Shown here in pieces: positions 1-7,463 of a stretch of DNA of 39,217 bases; within the stretch, counting starts at the first letter, position 1; the number at the start of each line of letters is the position of its first letter. Made by a program: the position numbers and the translations under genes. Source of the DNA: Anaerolineales bacterium UBA2200 (GTDB lineage Bacteria; Chloroflexota; Anaerolineae; UBA2200); contig DCVA01000039.1 in NCBI GenBank assembly GCA_002327925.1, positions 216-39,432 of the forward strand, given 5' to 3'. Under the pieces are notes generated by a model. It worked only from the letters and a program-made list of their open reading frames with translations. It had not been told where the DNA came from and made no database searches.

Positions 1-426
1 GGCGTTTTCCACCACGTGGTTGTTGGTGACGATGTGCCCCTGCCTGTCATAAACAAACCCGGATCCGGCGCCCTCACCGCTCGTTGTCGTGATGTTCACA
101 TTGACCACCGCCGGATTGACCGCCTCGTACAGGTCGGCAAGCAAGCTCTCTTGATCCAGCAGGCCCGCGCTGGTGAGAGAGGTTGCCCCGCTGCTGGCCG
201 TGTCGCTGCCCGAGTCGGCCGCCCGTGTTTCCGCCACAACAGGCTGGAGCGTCACCTGGGGCGCTTGACTCCGCTCTGCGTCCACCGGCTCCGTGACTGC
301 GGGCGTCGGAGTCGCTGGCGGCCCGAGCTGCTCCAGCAGGTCCAGCATCGGACTGCAGCCGGCCAGGCTGAGTACCATGACCAGCACCAGCAGTACGATT
401 CGTTTGTGTATCCAGTTCGACGTCAT
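1..426 (-). CDS. HtrA/DegP-like trypsin-family serine protease, lipoprotein, N-terminal part
   Basis: The reading frame starts at ATG 426 and runs off the left edge after 142 codons. Residues 9-24 form a lipoprotein signal ending in the lipobox LAGC (Cys24), so the protein should be anchored outside the cytoplasmic membrane. A low-complexity Pro/Thr linker follows to about residue 85. The segment GSGFVYDRQGHIVTNNHVV (residues 121-139) is the classic opening of the S1C (HtrA/Deg) protease domain, with His137 as the first catalytic-triad residue. The Asp, Ser and any PDZ domain lie beyond the window. HtrA proteins degrade or refold damaged envelope proteins. A GAAAGGA-type ribosome site sits 5' of the ATG, and two hairpins lie just upstream (452-513). 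The family call is firm; full architecture cannot be seen. Confidence 0.9.
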   Translation of the reverse strand, partial: MTSNWIHKRIVLLVLVMVLSLAGCSPMLDLLEQLGPPATPTPAVTEPVDAERSQAPQVTLQPVVAETRAADSGSDTASSGATSLTSAGLLDQESLLADLYEAVNPAVVNVNITTTSGEGAGSGFVYDRQGHIVTNNHVVENA

Positions 427-451
427 GACTATCCTTTCGCAGTGGATATAA

Positions 452-513
452 GGGGAGCGGGCCTATGCCTGCCCGCTCCCCTGTTTTTCCGCAGTCGTAG
501 GACCTGACTGCGG
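452..513. promoter_or_regulatory. Two tandem hairpins in the leader of the HtrA-like gene
   Basis: Two perfect inverted repeats sit 26 to 87 bases upstream of the HtrA-like start. The first has an 11-bp stem (452-462 with 471-481) and is followed on the + strand by TGTTTTT. The second has an 8-bp stem (489-496 with 506-513). On the + strand the first looks like an intrinsic terminator, but no rightward gene precedes it. On the - strand both would fold in the mRNA leader. The 279-base space 427-705 holds nothing else clear; a TATGAT (644-649, - strand) without a good -35 is a weak promoter candidate. Confidence 0.5.
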
Positions 514-705
514 GCCGACCGTTGACCTCGCCCTGGCAGGGGCGTCCGGGGTGGGAAAGGAGCGGTGAGGGGGGACGTCTGGCGCGTCCTTGTCGTTACC
601 CTCTTGCCGCGAGACTCGAGGTTCACCCCCAATCGGCACCACCATCATAGCAGGGGGGTGTGGAGAAACTATGGAGGTCAGATAGAGAATCTGTGGGGGT
701 CCGCC

Positions 706-1080
706 CTAGGTCCGCAGAAACTGATAGATCGCGAACGTCACGCCGCCGGGATCTGCCACCAGGGCCCCCATACCCCGCCCCATGCGCAGGGGCGGCTCAA
801 GAACGCTTCCGCCCAGCTCGACAACGCGCCGGAGCGAAGTGTCCAGGTCGTCGACAAGCACGTAGACGACGATTCTGGGGGCCTCTCCTTTGCGCAGCCA
901 GATCCCGCCTCGGGACAGATCCTCCACGCGCGGCTGGCCGCCCGTCTCGAACAGCCACACGGGACTGTCGTCAACCACCACTCGGTCAGTCACCTTCCAG
1001 CCGAACAACTCCTCGTAGAACTTGGCAGTCGCCTCCACATCGTGGGTCCGAATTTCCACCCAGTCCCACGTAGCTGCCAT
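706..1080 (-). CDS. VOC (glyoxalase/dioxygenase-like) family protein
   Basis: A 124-residue single-module vicinal-oxygen-chelate fold protein. The opening WDWVEIRTHDVEATAKFYEELFG-type segment (residues 5-27) and the closing DPGGVTFAIYQF segment are typical of glyoxalase-like proteins that appear as half of a duplicated metal-binding barrel. The start at 1080 is preferred over an upstream in-frame ATG because AAGGAGG lies seven bases before it and the upstream gene ends at 1094. It directly follows the EamA transporter gene with 13 bases between them, so the two are probably co-transcribed. Members bind or isomerise small electrophiles, or confer antibiotic resistance; the substrate cannot be read from the sequence. 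Confidence 0.88.
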   Translation of the reverse strand: MAATWDWVEIRTHDVEATAKFYEELFGWKVTDRVVVDDSPVWLFETGGQPRVEDLSRGGIWLRKGEAPRIVVYVLVDDLDTSLRRVVELGGSVLEPPLRMGRGMGALVADPGGVTFAIYQFLRT

Positions 1081-1093
1081 ACAGGTACCTCCT

Positions 1094-2086
1094 TCACCGC
1101 TCTGTCGGTTCTGCGTCCGCCGCCGGATCCGCGTGCCGTCGCTCATGGAGTCTCAACCACACCACCCCAGCTCCGATCAGCCCTGCCCCCAGCACCTGCT
1201 GCAGCGTAAACCTCTCCCCGAGGACGAACCAGGCCACCACAGCCGTGAATGCGGGCTCCACTGTGGCGATCAGGTTGGCTGTGCTGGAGGCAAGATAGTT
1301 CAGACTCACGTTGTACAGACCGTAGCCCACAAGGGTCGGTCCCGCCGCCAGTGTCAGCAACGCGCCCCACCCCGCTGCCGAGCGTCCCAGCCAGAACATC
1401 TCCTGAGGCATGGCGGCTGCCCCGGGCAGCACTCGGCCTCCCAGCAGGTTCGCTCCAAGCATCCACACGGAGGCAAAGGCAAAGGTATAAAAGAGCGCGG
1501 TCCAGGGGTTGATGCGCTTCTGAGCGGCCCTGCGTCCCATCAGGCTGTACGCCGAGTATCCCAGCCCGGAGAGAAGGCCCGCCAGTACTCCCGGCAAATT
1601 CGCGTGCCAGGCTGAGGAGCCGGGCGCTCCGGAGATCAGGGCGCAGCCGCCCAGGGTCAGCCCTACGGCCGCCACTTTGGCGCCGGACATGGACTCATGC
1701 AGCAGCCACCAGCCCAGCAGGGCGGTGAATGCGGCGGATGTGTAGCCCATCACCGTGCCGACAGCGGCTCCGGTCAGGTCCACTGTGATGGTCCAGACGG
1801 CGTTGAAGGCCGCCAGGGCCAGCCCATAGGCAAACAGGTAACCCAGGTGCTTTCGCCCAACGCGCAGCAGTGACGGCCGCCACAGGCCAAGTACCGCGCC
1901 GAGGAAAACCGCCAGCAGGAATTCTCGCCAGAACGACAACACCAGCGCCGGCAGCTCGAATGTCTCCGTCAGGTAGCGGATGAAGATGGCGTTGAGCGAG
2001 AACACCGCCGCGCTGAGCAGGGCAATACCGTAGCCGCGCCCCAGGTCGAGCTCGCCGGCTGATCCGCCGGGTGCCGTCCCGGCCAT
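1094..2086 (-). CDS. EamA-family (DMT superfamily) transporter
   Basis: About 330 residues with roughly ten hydrophobic membrane segments arranged as two EamA repeats (approximately residues 20-160 and 175-310). The first helix region is followed by the conserved FSLNAIFIRYL and FWREFLLA stretches, and the second repeat ends in AGLIGAGVVW. EamA carriers export amino acids, metabolites or drugs across the cytoplasmic membrane. The start at ATG 2086 is chosen because the open frame further upstream runs through the Thr-Pro repeat of the preceding gene in a shadow frame. No strong ribosome site is seen, only GCGGAT about nine bases upstream, so a nearby GTG is possible. The substrate is unknown. 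Confidence 0.88.
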   Translation of the reverse strand: MAGTAPGGSAGELDLGRGYGIALLSAAVFSLNAIFIRYLTETFELPALVLSFWREFLLAVFLGAVLGLWRPSLLRVGRKHLGYLFAYGLALAAFNAVWTITVDLTGAAVGTVMGYTSAAFTALLGWWLLHESMSGAKVAAVGLTLGGCALISGAPGSSAWHANLPGVLAGLLSGLGYSAYSLMGRRAAQKRINPWTALFYTFAFASVWMLGANLLGGRVLPGAAAMPQEMFWLGRSAAGWGALLTLAAGPTLVGYGLYNVSLNYLASSTANLIATVEPAFTAVVAWFVLGERFTLQQVLGAGLIGAGVVWLRLHERRHADPAADAEPTER

Positions 2087-2184
2087 GGTGCTGTATCCGC
2101 TGTTCACAGAGTCGGGCTTGGACACGAAGCCTCTTCCTGACCCAGCCTGTCGGGTCGCTCCTCTGATCCCGATGCCGGGTCGCC

Positions 2185-2919
2185 TCAATGGGCCAGCAGC
2201 AGGGGCAGGAAAAGCAGCTGGAGCGGCGCAGGCGTTGGCGTGGGGGTCTGCGTTGCCGTTGGGCTGGCCGTACGAGTCATGGTCACTGTCGGGGTAGAGG
2301 TGCCTGCAGCGGTCTCCGTGGCTATGGCTGTCGCGGTTGGGGTGCCGGTGCAAGTGGCCGTCGGCGTAGCCGACGGCACTTCCGTCTCGGTTGGCGCAGG
2401 CGAAACGGTCGGAGTCAGCGTAACCGTGGGTGTGGGAGTGCGAGTGGGGAACAGGACATCGTAGAAACGCAAACCCTGCCAGGCGGACACGACAGGATAG
2501 GAGAAGCGAATCCAATCATAGGTGACCACTCTGCCGCCATCCACGGCGGCAAAGACGCTGGTGTAGCCAGGCGGATTCATTTCCAGGACGTGGTAGTAGT
2601 TGTAGCACAGGTCCGTTTGCAGGTAGAAGAAGCCAGCTGCATCGGTCTGCACTTGATCCAGCAGAGCTCCCGACATATAGTCCGGCTCGATCGGTGACCC
2701 CCACAAAGAGACGGTAACACCACCCATACCCACGGCCGAGTCAGGCCATCCCGAGAAGACATGGCCACAGAAGGTGTAGCCCTGTGTCTGCCCGGTGCCC
2801 CCTGGCCAACCTTCCTGCTCGGCGGCAGCAGGCAGTGCGGCGCCGGAAAGGACAACAAGGGCCAGGCTGACCAACAACAGCCCGAACACGATCCGCGACA
2901 GGTTGAACGATGTGCGCAA
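2185..2919 (-). CDS. Secreted protein with carboxypeptidase-regulatory-like domain and Thr-Pro-rich tail
   Basis: I propose a TTG start at 2919: GGAAGGA lies eight bases upstream, a signal peptide begins at once (RTSF then a hydrophobic core ending in AAAE), and a strong promoter at 2990-3018 places transcription start below the alternative ATG at 2991. The mature region (about residues 40-150) contains the pattern GVTVSLWGS, DAAGFFYLQTDL and YTSVFAAVDGG, resembling Cna_B/SdrD_B or carboxypeptidase-regulatory folds in which a Gly-rich beta sandwich opens with V-x-V and a T-D-A-x-G-x-F turn. A roughly 75-residue TPT/TAT repeat follows. The C-terminus LQLLFLPLLLAH is short, hydrophobic and ends in a basic residue. 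Probably a surface-displayed or membrane-tethered protein; the role is unknown. Confidence 0.7.
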   Translation of the reverse strand: MRTSFNLSRIVFGLLLVSLALVVLSGAALPAAAEQEGWPGGTGQTQGYTFCGHVFSGWPDSAVGMGGVTVSLWGSPIEPDYMSGALLDQVQTDAAGFFYLQTDLCYNYYHVLEMNPPGYTSVFAAVDGGRVVTYDWIRFSYPVVSAWQGLRFYDVLFPTRTPTPTVTLTPTVSPAPTETEVPSATPTATCTGTPTATAIATETAAGTSTPTVTMTRTASPTATQTPTPTPAPLQLLFLPLLLAH

Positions 2920-2989
2920 AGATGGCAATCCTTCCGGCGGCGGACCGGTCCGTCGCCACACCGGGCATGGCGCCCGGTCACGGGTTGCC

Positions 2990-3018
2990 ATTCTAGCGCG
3001 TCATGGCCCTCCCGTCAA
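2990..3018 (-). promoter_or_regulatory. Sigma70-type promoter for the Thr-Pro-rich secreted protein
   Basis: On the - strand TTGACG (3018-3013) and TAGAAT (2995-2990) are separated by exactly 17 bases. Predicted transcription start is near 2983, which excludes the ATG at 2991 as a start codon. It lies in the 348-base divergent gap 2920-3267, whose right part holds the TATAAT at 3192. Confidence 0.7.
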
Positions 3019-3191
3019 CTGGCCGGAGACCCCCTGCTCGCCGCTCCGGATCCGCTACCCAGACGCGAAACGGTGCATGCGGAGGCTAATGCAAAAAGCG
3101 AAGCGCGTTGAATCCGCAGGGGCAAGTCGACCCCCGGTCGGCCGCAGGCGATGGCCCACTCGGCCGTATCCACGTTTTTGCATTTTCGTCA

Positions 3192-3197
3192 TATAAT
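3192..3197 (+). promoter_or_regulatory. Candidate -10 box upstream of the Tad-domain gene
   Basis: A consensus TATAAT is the only good -10 element in front of the gene starting at 3268. No matching -35 is seen at 16-18 bases; TTGCAT (3178-3183) is too close. The hexamer is real, its use as a promoter is inference. Confidence 0.35.
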
Positions 3198-3267
3198 GTA
3201 ACGGGCGTGATACATCGATGGCCTTCGTCCTTCCCTGCCCGACATCGCGGGTGCGCAGGAGCGAACA

Positions 3268-4173
3268 ATGCTGTACGGCAAACGATCCGAAGAGACTCGC
3301 AACCAACGCGGCCAGGTGCTGATTCTCCTGGCAGTCTCCATGGTCGGGCTCATCGCCATCCTGGCCCTGGTACTGGACGGCGGCAACCTCTACCTGCATC
3401 GCCGCCGCATGCAGAACGCCGCCGACGCCGGCGCTCTGGCCGGAGCACGCATCCTCGCGCTGGACGGCACAGACGGCCAGGCCTCCACTGCTGCCTACGA
3501 CTACTCCGTCACCCGCAACGATGCCGCAACGGCTAATATCGCCGTGGCCTCCCCGATCGTTACCGTTCGCGCCTGCACGCCTGTGCTGATGAGCTTTGCC
3601 CGTGTGCTCGGCATCAATGCCCAGACCGTGTGCGCCACTGCAGTGGCCAGGTTCGATGGAGTCAATCTGGCGTATGGCGCCGCACCCATAGCTATCAGGG
3701 ATTTCGAGTTCGTAAAGGGTGACCCCTACACCATCTGGGACGACGACAAGGACATGGACCCTCTCACGGGCAACATCTCCGGCGCTTACCGCGGCTGGCT
3801 GTGTATGTCCTGTCTTGTACCCGAAAGCTGTGGCAATTGCGGCTCGAATCTGCTCAAAGACTGGATGGTCGATGGGTACGAAGGAGCGATTAGTCGTGAC
3901 GAATGGGTTCGCGGCGAAGAGGGCGTCTCCGCAGCGGTCATCCAACAGGCCTACGTCGGCCAGCTTATCAAGATCGTGGTCTTTGACGAGATTAGGCAGT
4001 GGTACCCCGGCAAGGACTATTACCACGTGCTCAAGTTCGCCGTTTTCGAGGTCACCGAAGTTCTGGCCACGAGGAGCCCCAAGGGCATTCAGGGCATTTT
4101 TGTGGACTATGTCGATTCTGGCCCGCCCGGGCCGGACGATGGTGGCCTGCGCATGGTGCACCTGATCGAGTAA
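3268..4173 (+). CDS. Tad/Flp pilus-assembly-like membrane protein (TadG-type N-terminus)
   Basis: 301 residues. The N-terminal region (about residues 13-62) matches the Tad domain: RGQVLILLAVSMVGLIA as a single membrane anchor, then LDGGNLYLHRRR and MQNAADAGALAGA, the usual pilin-like signature of TadE/TadG minor subunits. The remaining 240 residues would lie outside the cell and include a Cys-rich loop (CMSCLVPESCGNC, near residues 172-185) and an acidic stretch. Such proteins sit at the base or tip of type IVc pili or act as isolated surface proteins. No other tad genes occur in the window, so it may be an orphan. GGAG about nine bases upstream supports the start. Confidence 0.82.
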   Translation: MLYGKRSEETRNQRGQVLILLAVSMVGLIAILALVLDGGNLYLHRRRMQNAADAGALAGARILALDGTDGQASTAAYDYSVTRNDAATANIAVASPIVTVRACTPVLMSFARVLGINAQTVCATAVARFDGVNLAYGAAPIAIRDFEFVKGDPYTIWDDDKDMDPLTGNISGAYRGWLCMSCLVPESCGNCGSNLLKDWMVDGYEGAISRDEWVRGEEGVSAAVIQQAYVGQLIKIVVFDEIRQWYPGKDYYHVLKFAVFEVTEVLATRSPKGIQGIFVDYVDSGPPGPDDGGLRMVHLIE

Positions 4174-4295
4174 TCGCGGTACCCCGGCCGGAACTTGCCC
4201 TCCCCGCAGAGCCGCAACCCTGTGATGCGGCGTTTCTCCGTGCGCGTCAAGAATAGATCCCTTTTGCGTCATAGCTACGGGTCCATGGCGCCCGT

Positions 4296-4324
4296 TTGCA
4301 CTTGCTGGCCCGAGCACGTACAAT
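4296..4324 (+). promoter_or_regulatory. Sigma70-type promoter of the lipoprotein gene
   Basis: TTGCAC (4296-4301) and TACAAT (4319-4324) are separated by 17 bases. Start of transcription would be near 4331, about 38 bases before the ATG at 4369. A weak hairpin (4211-4231) between this promoter and the Tad gene could end the upstream transcript. Confidence 0.7.
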
Positions 4325-4368
4325 GGCCCATCGCATCTCATATACGACCATTCCGAGGAGGAACTGTT

Positions 4369-5421
4369 ATGAAAACGCGTAGCGTTCTGGCTCTCCTGCT
4401 CGTGGGCGCCCTGCTGGTTGGCTGTGGCGGAAGCAAGGCCACCCCCACGCAGCCGTCAAGCGTCGCCAATACACCCGTCGTCGCGTCGCCCACTTCTCTC
4501 CCCACTGCCGCCTCCTCCGTGCCTACGGCCGCGTCGGCCCAGGCCACGGCTGCGGCAGAGGAGATCGAGCTGGCCAACTCGTCCAACCTCGACAAGCTGG
4601 ACTCTTACCACGCCGCCTACTCCTGGAAATGGACCGAAACCAAAGATGGCTCCACCACAACGGGTTTCTGGGACGCCACTGAGGCCTACTCCAGGGCCGA
4701 TTCAGCCCGGCACTCCATCTGGAGCGGAACGGATGGCTCCTTCGAAACCATCAGTATCGGCCAGGTTGCCTACTTCCGGGGCGACGACGACGAGTGGCTG
4801 TCCATGTTCAGCTCGGAAGAATCCCCCTTCGGATCTACCGCTTTTCTCGCCGATCCGCTCAGCGCGATCTCCGGCAACAAAGGCCGCCTCGTGCAGCGCG
4901 GCATGAGCGTCAACGGCGTTACGGCCGACCACTACAAGCTGGCCGAAAGTTCGGGGGGCTTTTTGGCGTTTGGCGTTGCCGACAAGATGGACGGCGATGT
5001 CTATATCTCACCGCAGTACGACATCGTGGTCAAGTACGTGGCCCACTACGAGGGGGCCAAACTGGGATTGAGTGGCGGCACGAACGGCGTGCTCGATGTC
5101 ACCTTTGACCTGACCGACATCAACCGGCCAGTCAAGATCGAGCCGCCCGAGGGGGTCGCCCCGCCAATCGCCGAGGATATCCCGATCGTCGAGGGGGCCA
5201 CGGAAATCACCGCCATGGCGGGCAACGTTTCCTACCGGACGACGCTCAGTGTTGAGGCGGTCACCACCTTTTACAACGAACAGATGAAGGTTCTCGGGTG
5301 GAAGGCAGAAGAGCCCATGGCGGGCATGCTCACCTACAGCAAGGAAGCGCGCCAGGCAATCGTGATGATCCAGGCTGAAACGGATTACACTAGCGTTACC
5401 GTAATCGCTGCCGCCGAGTAG
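4369..5421 (+). CDS. Lipoprotein with LppX/LprG-like domain and C-terminal alpha/beta module
   Basis: 350 residues. The signal ends in the lipobox LVGC (Cys20), followed by a Thr/Ser/Pro/Ala linker to about residue 65. The middle (about residues 70-260) has strands and a DVYIS...VVKYVAHYEG pattern like LppX/LprG-type lipid-binding lipoproteins that carry lipids or act as sensors. The last 90 residues (VEGATEITAMAGNVSY, VTTFYNEQMKVLGW) form a separate module often seen at the end of such Chloroflexota lipoproteins. Start ATG 4369 has AGGAGGA seven bases upstream and a promoter at 4296-4324. It has its own terminator, so it is probably monocistronic. Family assignment by fold resemblance only. 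Confidence 0.75.
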   Translation: MKTRSVLALLLVGALLVGCGGSKATPTQPSSVANTPVVASPTSLPTAASSVPTAASAQATAAAEEIELANSSNLDKLDSYHAAYSWKWTETKDGSTTTGFWDATEAYSRADSARHSIWSGTDGSFETISIGQVAYFRGDDDEWLSMFSSEESPFGSTAFLADPLSAISGNKGRLVQRGMSVNGVTADHYKLAESSGGFLAFGVADKMDGDVYISPQYDIVVKYVAHYEGAKLGLSGGTNGVLDVTFDLTDINRPVKIEPPEGVAPPIAEDIPIVEGATEITAMAGNVSYRTTLSVEAVTTFYNEQMKVLGWKAEEPMAGMLTYSKEARQAIVMIQAETDYTSVTVIAAAE

Positions 5422-5450
5422 CCGGCCTCTTCTACTGCGCGATTTCGACA

Positions 5451-5484
5451 GGGCGGGCCCGTGTGCCCGCCCTTCTTCTTTCTC
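5451..5484 (+). terminator. Intrinsic terminator of the lipoprotein gene
   Basis: GGGCGGGC (5451-5458) pairs with GCCCGCCC (5465-5472) around a 6-base loop and is followed by TTCTTCTTTCTC. It stands between the rightward lipoprotein gene and the convergent DUF1801 gene. Confidence 0.75.
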
Positions 5485-5900
5485 TAGTCTTCCTTGCCGC
5501 TCAACCGCCGCACGGACTCGGTAATCAGTTCCTCCAGCACCTGCCCGTCCACGTCGGCCAGCTTCTTGATGTATAGGCACCCCACCCCCAACCTGTACTT
5601 GCCCAGCCTGGCCAGCCAGGACTGCAACGGCTCGAATCCGGACATGATGTAGAGGGTCAGTGTATCTTTACGTGGGCTGAAACCGGTCACGAACCAGTCG
5701 CCTTCCCGTCCCGAGGCATACCTGAAACGGTACTCGCCGAACCCCACGATGCGCTCCCCCCACATTCTGGGCTCGGCGCCTGTGATCCTGCCCATAAGCT
5801 TCGCGAGATCACGTCAGTCTCTCCGGCGGCCCTCATCGGGGATCGCTTCCAGGAACGCTTCAACGCTCGCGTTACTGGGCTTTGTCTTGAGTTCGGCCAT
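5484..5900 (-). pseudogene. DUF1801 (YdhG-like) protein interrupted by an in-frame TGA
   Basis: A full-length DUF1801 protein is encoded from ATG 5900 (AGGAGG seven bases upstream) to 5484 except that codon 29 is TGA (5816-5814). Residues 1-28 include SVEAFLEAIPDEGRRRD, the normal N-terminus of the family. After the TGA the frame continues with RDLAKLM, then TGAEPRMWG, IVGFG, GREGDWFVTGFSPRK and CLYIKKLADVD, all family hallmarks. Translation from the Met at 5795 would give 103 residues lacking the first helix. The start overlaps surE by 29 bases. DUF1801 proteins are small cytoplasmic proteins of unclear role. The stop could be a nonsense mutation, a sequence error or recoding; see findings. 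Confidence 0.75.
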
Positions 5901-6747
5901 TCGTCCTCCTCTCGCTGAGCGGCGAGTCCTCTTCGCCAAGGTACCTGGCCAGATCTTGCCCCATCTCCGCCTCACGCCCGGCAGGCGCAGCTGCGGTCAT
6001 ATCTATGGTCAACGGTGTGATCGACACAGCTCGCCTGGTCAGCAGGGTGTAGATGTCCGTCTGCGGATCCAAGCCGCTCGCGTCTTCGAGCACACTCCAC
6101 CCTACCAGGCGCCGCCTGTCCTCGGGCGAAGACGGCTGAGGCAAGAAATACCTCGACCGCGACAGGCGAGTGAGATACCACGGCGTAGTGGCGGATGTAT
6201 TGGACGGCAGGTTGAGGTTCAGAATATCGACGCCCCGTGGCAGGCCAATCGACAGGATGTAGCGCGCCAGCGCGCGAACAAAGTGCATTGTTCCGCCATA
6301 ATCCGCGTTCTGGTCCCCGTCAAAGTAGCAGCGCAGGTCCATCTCCAGCGACGCGGCGAGTGCGGGAATTCCAAACGCCGCGGCCTCGAGGGCAGCGCCC
6401 ACCGTCCCGGACAGGGTCACGTCCGTGCCCAGGTTGAAACCGTGGTTCACGCCCGATACGACCAGGTCGGGGCGCTTCCCGCACAGGTCCAGCACTCCCA
6501 GCATCACCGTCTGTGCCGGGTTCGCGTCTACGGCGTAGGCCTGCACGTCCAGCTCACGGTTCCGGCAGGCCACTTCCCTGACCTCGCAGGTTACGCTCGA
6601 CGGCATACTGCGGCCGCTTCCCGACCACTGGCGATCGGGCGCGACGACCACAACCTTCCCCAGGGACATCACCGCCTGCACGACGGCCCAGATGCCCCGC
6701 GAGTTGATGCCGTCATCGTTGGTCACCAGAATGGTGGGCTGGCCCAC
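5872..6747 (-). CDS. surE: 5'/3'-nucleotidase SurE
   Basis: 291 residues from a GTG start at 6747, which has AGGAGG six bases upstream; the open frame before it has no family similarity. SurE removes phosphate from nucleoside 5'- and 3'-monophosphates in a divalent-metal-dependent reaction. Metal and active-site motifs are visible: TNDDG (residues 9-13), APDRQWSGSGRS (near 40), and SGVNHGFNLGTDVTLSGTVGAA (starting near 93, written here as its family pattern SGxNxGxNxGxDV-xxSGTVxAA). The C-terminal third is longer and less conserved. It overlaps the DUF1801 gene at its 3' end, suggesting translational coupling, and follows the short isochorismatase-like remnant. Confidence 0.93.
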   Translation of the reverse strand: MGQPTILVTNDDGINSRGIWAVVQAVMSLGKVVVVAPDRQWSGSGRSMPSSVTCEVREVACRNRELDVQAYAVDANPAQTVMLGVLDLCGKRPDLVVSGVNHGFNLGTDVTLSGTVGAALEAAAFGIPALAASLEMDLRCYFDGDQNADYGGTMHFVRALARYILSIGLPRGVDILNLNLPSNTSATTPWYLTRLSRSRYFLPQPSSPEDRRRLVGWSVLEDASGLDPQTDIYTLLTRRAVSITPLTIDMTAAAPAGREAEMGQDLARYLGEEDSPLSERRTNGRTQDKAQ

Positions 6748-6781
6748 TACTTCCTCCTCAATGGCCCGTACTCGTTTCGCT

Positions 6782-6856
6782 TCATGCTGATCGCGCGTCC
6801 TCAACCTGTTCCCGCATCTTCTTCTGCACATCGACGACCAGCAGGGCTGGCTTCAT
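6782..6856 (-). pseudogene. Remnant of an isochorismatase-like (cysteine hydrolase) gene
   Basis: A 24-codon ORF with its own GGAGAG ribosome site reads MKPALLVVDVQKKMREQVED followed by four residues and TGA. PALLVVDVQ is the typical first strand of isochorismatase-family hydrolases, with the catalytic Asp in VVDVQ. The rest of the roughly 180-residue family, including the nucleophilic Cys, is absent; 34 bases separate its stop from the surE GTG. The similarity is short, so a chance match or a leader peptide cannot be excluded. Confidence 0.45.
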
Positions 6857-6949
6857 CGGACTCTCCTGGTTTGCGGACAAGATTGGCGAGGCGATTCCCT
6901 GGTGCGTTGGGCGCCCCCGCCTGACGCGATAGCTGGACCTGTCCTCGGA

Positions 6950-7402
6950 CTAATCCGCCAGAATCAGGCGCGCGACCGTCAAATCGTCCTCCAGTTCGCC
7001 TGTCTCGACAAAGCCGAGCGACCGATAGAGATGAACGGCCACTGCATTGGCCGGATTGTACGAAAGGGCAAAATGGCGGAAACCGTGTTCCCTGGACAGC
7101 AGCGCGACCGCCTCCAGGATGGCCTGCCTTCCGTAGCCGCGCCCTTGCTCGCTCCTGTCGATGCAGATTCCTCCCAGCCAGCAACTGCCGTCGGCCTCAT
7201 CCACCGCCCACATCAGGAAACCGATGACCCTGTCTCCCAGCAGGACGGCCAGCGGACGCCAATCGCCTCCGAAAGCGCACAAGAGCAAGTAGTGCGCTGT
7301 ATCGCTTGAGAATTCGCGCTGCTCAGGCGCCACCTGGACCCTCTCCACGGCGCGCCAGTTGGTCCGATCGACGGGGTGCAGAGTGATCGTGCCAGTGCTC
7401 AT
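6950..7402 (-). CDS. GNAT family N-acetyltransferase
   Basis: 150 residues. The acetyl-CoA pyrophosphate loop is seen as CIDRSEQGRGYGRQAI (about residues 86-101, the R/Q-x-x-G-x-G motif), followed by the alpha3 helix and the closing NPANAVAVHLYRSLGFVETGE typical of GNAT enzymes. They move an acetyl group from acetyl-CoA to an amine; the substrate (polyamine, aminoglycoside, amino acid or protein N-terminus) is not predictable. Start ATG 7402 has GGAGGG nine bases upstream. It is the third gene of the leftward cupin-led set, 61 bases after the second acetyltransferase. Confidence 0.88.
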   Translation of the reverse strand: MSTGTITLHPVDRTNWRAVERVQVAPEQREFSSDTAHYLLLCAFGGDWRPLAVLLGDRVIGFLMWAVDEADGSCWLGGICIDRSEQGRGYGRQAILEAVALLSREHGFRHFALSYNPANAVAVHLYRSLGFVETGELEDDLTVARLILAD

Positions 7403-7463
7403 CGCTTTCCCTCCGCCTCAACCCAGATATCCGCCGCACAAGACGAGTGGGGCAACCCCGCTC

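Noticed and set aside
2240..2464. A Val/Gly-rich 74-codon + strand frame
   Set aside because: It is the complement of the Thr-Pro repeat of the secreted protein, so its regular composition is a shadow.
4211..4231. Terminator after the Tad-domain gene
   Set aside because: The stem is only 6 bp with a 9-base loop and a poor T-run, too weak to list as a feature.
3055..4341. A 428-codon frame on the - strand opposite the Tad-domain gene
   Set aside because: No recognisable fold and antisense to a gene with a clear Tad signature and ribosome site.
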